A stretch of DNA of 64,000 nt. Origin: Singulisphaera sp. GP187. GTDB taxonomy: Bacteria > Planctomycetota > Planctomycetia > Isosphaerales > Isosphaeraceae. Where the stretch lies: assembly GCF_900129635.1 (NCBI RefSeq), contig NZ_FSRB01000001.1, positions 5,111,501 to 5,175,500 on the forward strand. Direction: 5' to 3'. Of the stretch, positions 62,931 through 64,000 are shown piece after piece (the first letter of the stretch is position 1; each line of letters begins with the position of its first letter). The notes beneath the pieces were generated by a model that saw only the letters and a program-made list of their open reading frames with translations, ran no database searches and had not been told where the DNA came from. The position numbers were made by a program, and so were the translations under genes.

Positions 62931-63983
62931 ATGAGATCGCCTTCTCGTCGCGGGTTCACGTTGATCGAACTCTTGGTCGTCATCGCGATTATTGCGGTTT
63001 TGATCGCATTGCTGTTGCCGGCTGTGCAGGCCGCTCGCGAGGCCGCCCGCCGCGCCCAATGTGTCAATAACCTGAAGCAATTGGGCATGGCCGCGCACAA
63101 CTACCACAGCGCCCAGAACACTCTGCCGGCCAATCTCTACTTGCATCCGCAGTACTCGACGGCAAGCTACGTCTGGAACAACGCGAGTTGGATCGTCTTT
63201 CTCTTGCCTCAGATGGAGCAGCAGCCCCTCTACAACGCGATTAATTTCAGCTTCATGTGGGGGGCGAACAATGCGGGCTGGGCGTCGACGGCGGCCCTGG
63301 GGCAGCAGAATTCGACCGTTCGGCAGAGCGTGCTCAACACGCTGATTTGTCCGTCCGATCCAAGTCCGGCAACCGATACGACGAATGCCGATGAGATTGG
63401 GTCGAGCTTGGCGGCGGGGACGTCGTATGTGGGCAACGTCGGTGACAACTGCCTGGCCTGCAACACTCCCAACGGCGATACGAGTGTGATCTTCTGTGCC
63501 TCGCAGGGCTACAAATGCCGGGGCGCGCAACTCGGCGATCCATCCTCGGGGGTGCCGACGGTCCCCCCGCCCCCCGCCACCGGTAGCGGCATCTTCTGGC
63601 GGGAGTGCTCTGGCGTCTCGTTCAATCAGATCATCGACGGGACCTCGAATACGTTCATGGCCGGCGAGCAGATCATGAAGGTGACCTTGTGGAACGCCTG
63701 GGTCGAGGCGAACCAGAGTGTGGGTTCGACGGCTGTTCCCTTGAATTACTTGGCCCCTGGCCGTTCCATCGCCGGTGCCGGCAGCACCGTGATCGCCACC
63801 GGGCAGAGCGATACGGGGAACTGGCCGGCCTGGTACAGCTTCCGGAGCATGCACCCCGGCGGTGGCAATTTCGCGATGTGCGACGGCTCGGTCAAGTTCA
63901 TCAAATCCACGATCAACATGCCAACCTATCAGGCCTTGAGCACGCGGGCCGGGGGCGAAGTGATTTCGTCCGACGCGTACTGA
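62931..63983 (+). CDS. DUF1559 type IV pilin-like protein
   Basis: The ATG at 62931 follows GGGAGGTTCTC and gives MRSPSRRGFTLIELLVVIAI; the longer frame from 62823 would hide the leader. LPAVQAAREAARRAQCVNNL and KQLGMAAHNYHSAQNTLPAN follow. The central region carries CPSDPSPATDTTNADEIGS and several Cys (NCLACN; CASQGYKC) that may pair outside the cell. The end MHPGGGNFAMCDGSVKFIK then AGGEVISSDAY is the family signature, though the usual HSGG is HPGG. The gene is complete at 350 residues, and the window ends just after its stop, so any partner lipoprotein gene would lie beyond it. Its AT-rich upstream region differs from those of the other four paralogues. Confidence 0.93.
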   Translation: MRSPSRRGFTLIELLVVIAIIAVLIALLLPAVQAAREAARRAQCVNNLKQLGMAAHNYHSAQNTLPANLYLHPQYSTASYVWNNASWIVFLLPQMEQQPLYNAINFSFMWGANNAGWASTAALGQQNSTVRQSVLNTLICPSDPSPATDTTNADEIGSSLAAGTSYVGNVGDNCLACNTPNGDTSVIFCASQGYKCRGAQLGDPSSGVPTVPPPPATGSGIFWRECSGVSFNQIIDGTSNTFMAGEQIMKVTLWNAWVEANQSVGSTAVPLNYLAPGRSIAGAGSTVIATGQSDTGNWPAWYSFRSMHPGGGNFAMCDGSVKFIKSTINMPTYQALSTRAGGEVISSDAY

Positions 63984-64000
63984 GTATGCAGGCGATTGCC

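Overview
The window looks like chromosome from a GC-rich planctomycete, most likely family Isosphaeraceae. The sequence-based reasons are five paralogous type IV pilin-like DUF1559 proteins with the FTLIELLVVIAIIAVLIALL leader, small lipoproteins with a carboxypeptidase-regulatory-like fold encoded beside them, a TIGR03067 protein, a long ECF sigma factor with a membrane-anchored C-terminal extension, Tat-exported tyrosinase and Gfo/Idh/MocA proteins, a DUF1579 protein, and GC-rich coding with long antisense shadow frames. No rRNA, tRNA or CRISPR array was seen.

Left part (1-14.6 kb): the start of an NmrA-like oxidoreductase beside a decayed TetR gene and a palindromic operator; acyltransferase 3; a lipoprotein/DUF1559 pair; an IS transposase relic; a MATE exporter; TIGR03067 and DUF2252 proteins; a RAYT-type transposase with an altered HUH motif; a Tat-exported Gfo/Idh/MocA oxidoreductase; and the ECF sigma fusion.

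Middle (15.5-45 kb): an RND permease/adaptor operon, a repeat cluster, a large secreted glycoside-hydrolase-like protein, three further DUF1559 genes with lipoprotein partners, a second transposase relic, a row of three genes (alpha/beta hydrolase lacking its nucleophile, membrane-anchored NTF2-like protein, STAS protein), a zinc-ribbon M48 protease, a tandem MazF-like protein, a tyrosinase operon, a DUF1579 protein, an esterase and membrane or exported proteins of unknown function.

45-49.5 kb is an accessory pocket. It holds a 200-bp relic of a second SNF2 helicase gene, an AbiEi/AbiEii type IV toxin-antitoxin operon with a 41-bp palindrome at its promoter, a small conserved-looking protein of unknown function, and a Uma2 nuclease.

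49.5-64 kb holds a SWIM/SNF2 helicase with a long Gly/Pro linker, then the replication cluster gyrB, dciA (DUF721) and dnaN on the minus strand. A candidate origin with two DnaA-box-like sites lies upstream of dnaN; dnaA and recF are not present. The window closes with a GT39-type glycosyltransferase, an MFS transporter and a fifth DUF1559 gene.

Gene starts were adjusted to Shine-Dalgarno-like sequences, lipoboxes and leader peptides where the longest frame was implausible. All functions rest on motif recognition by eye.
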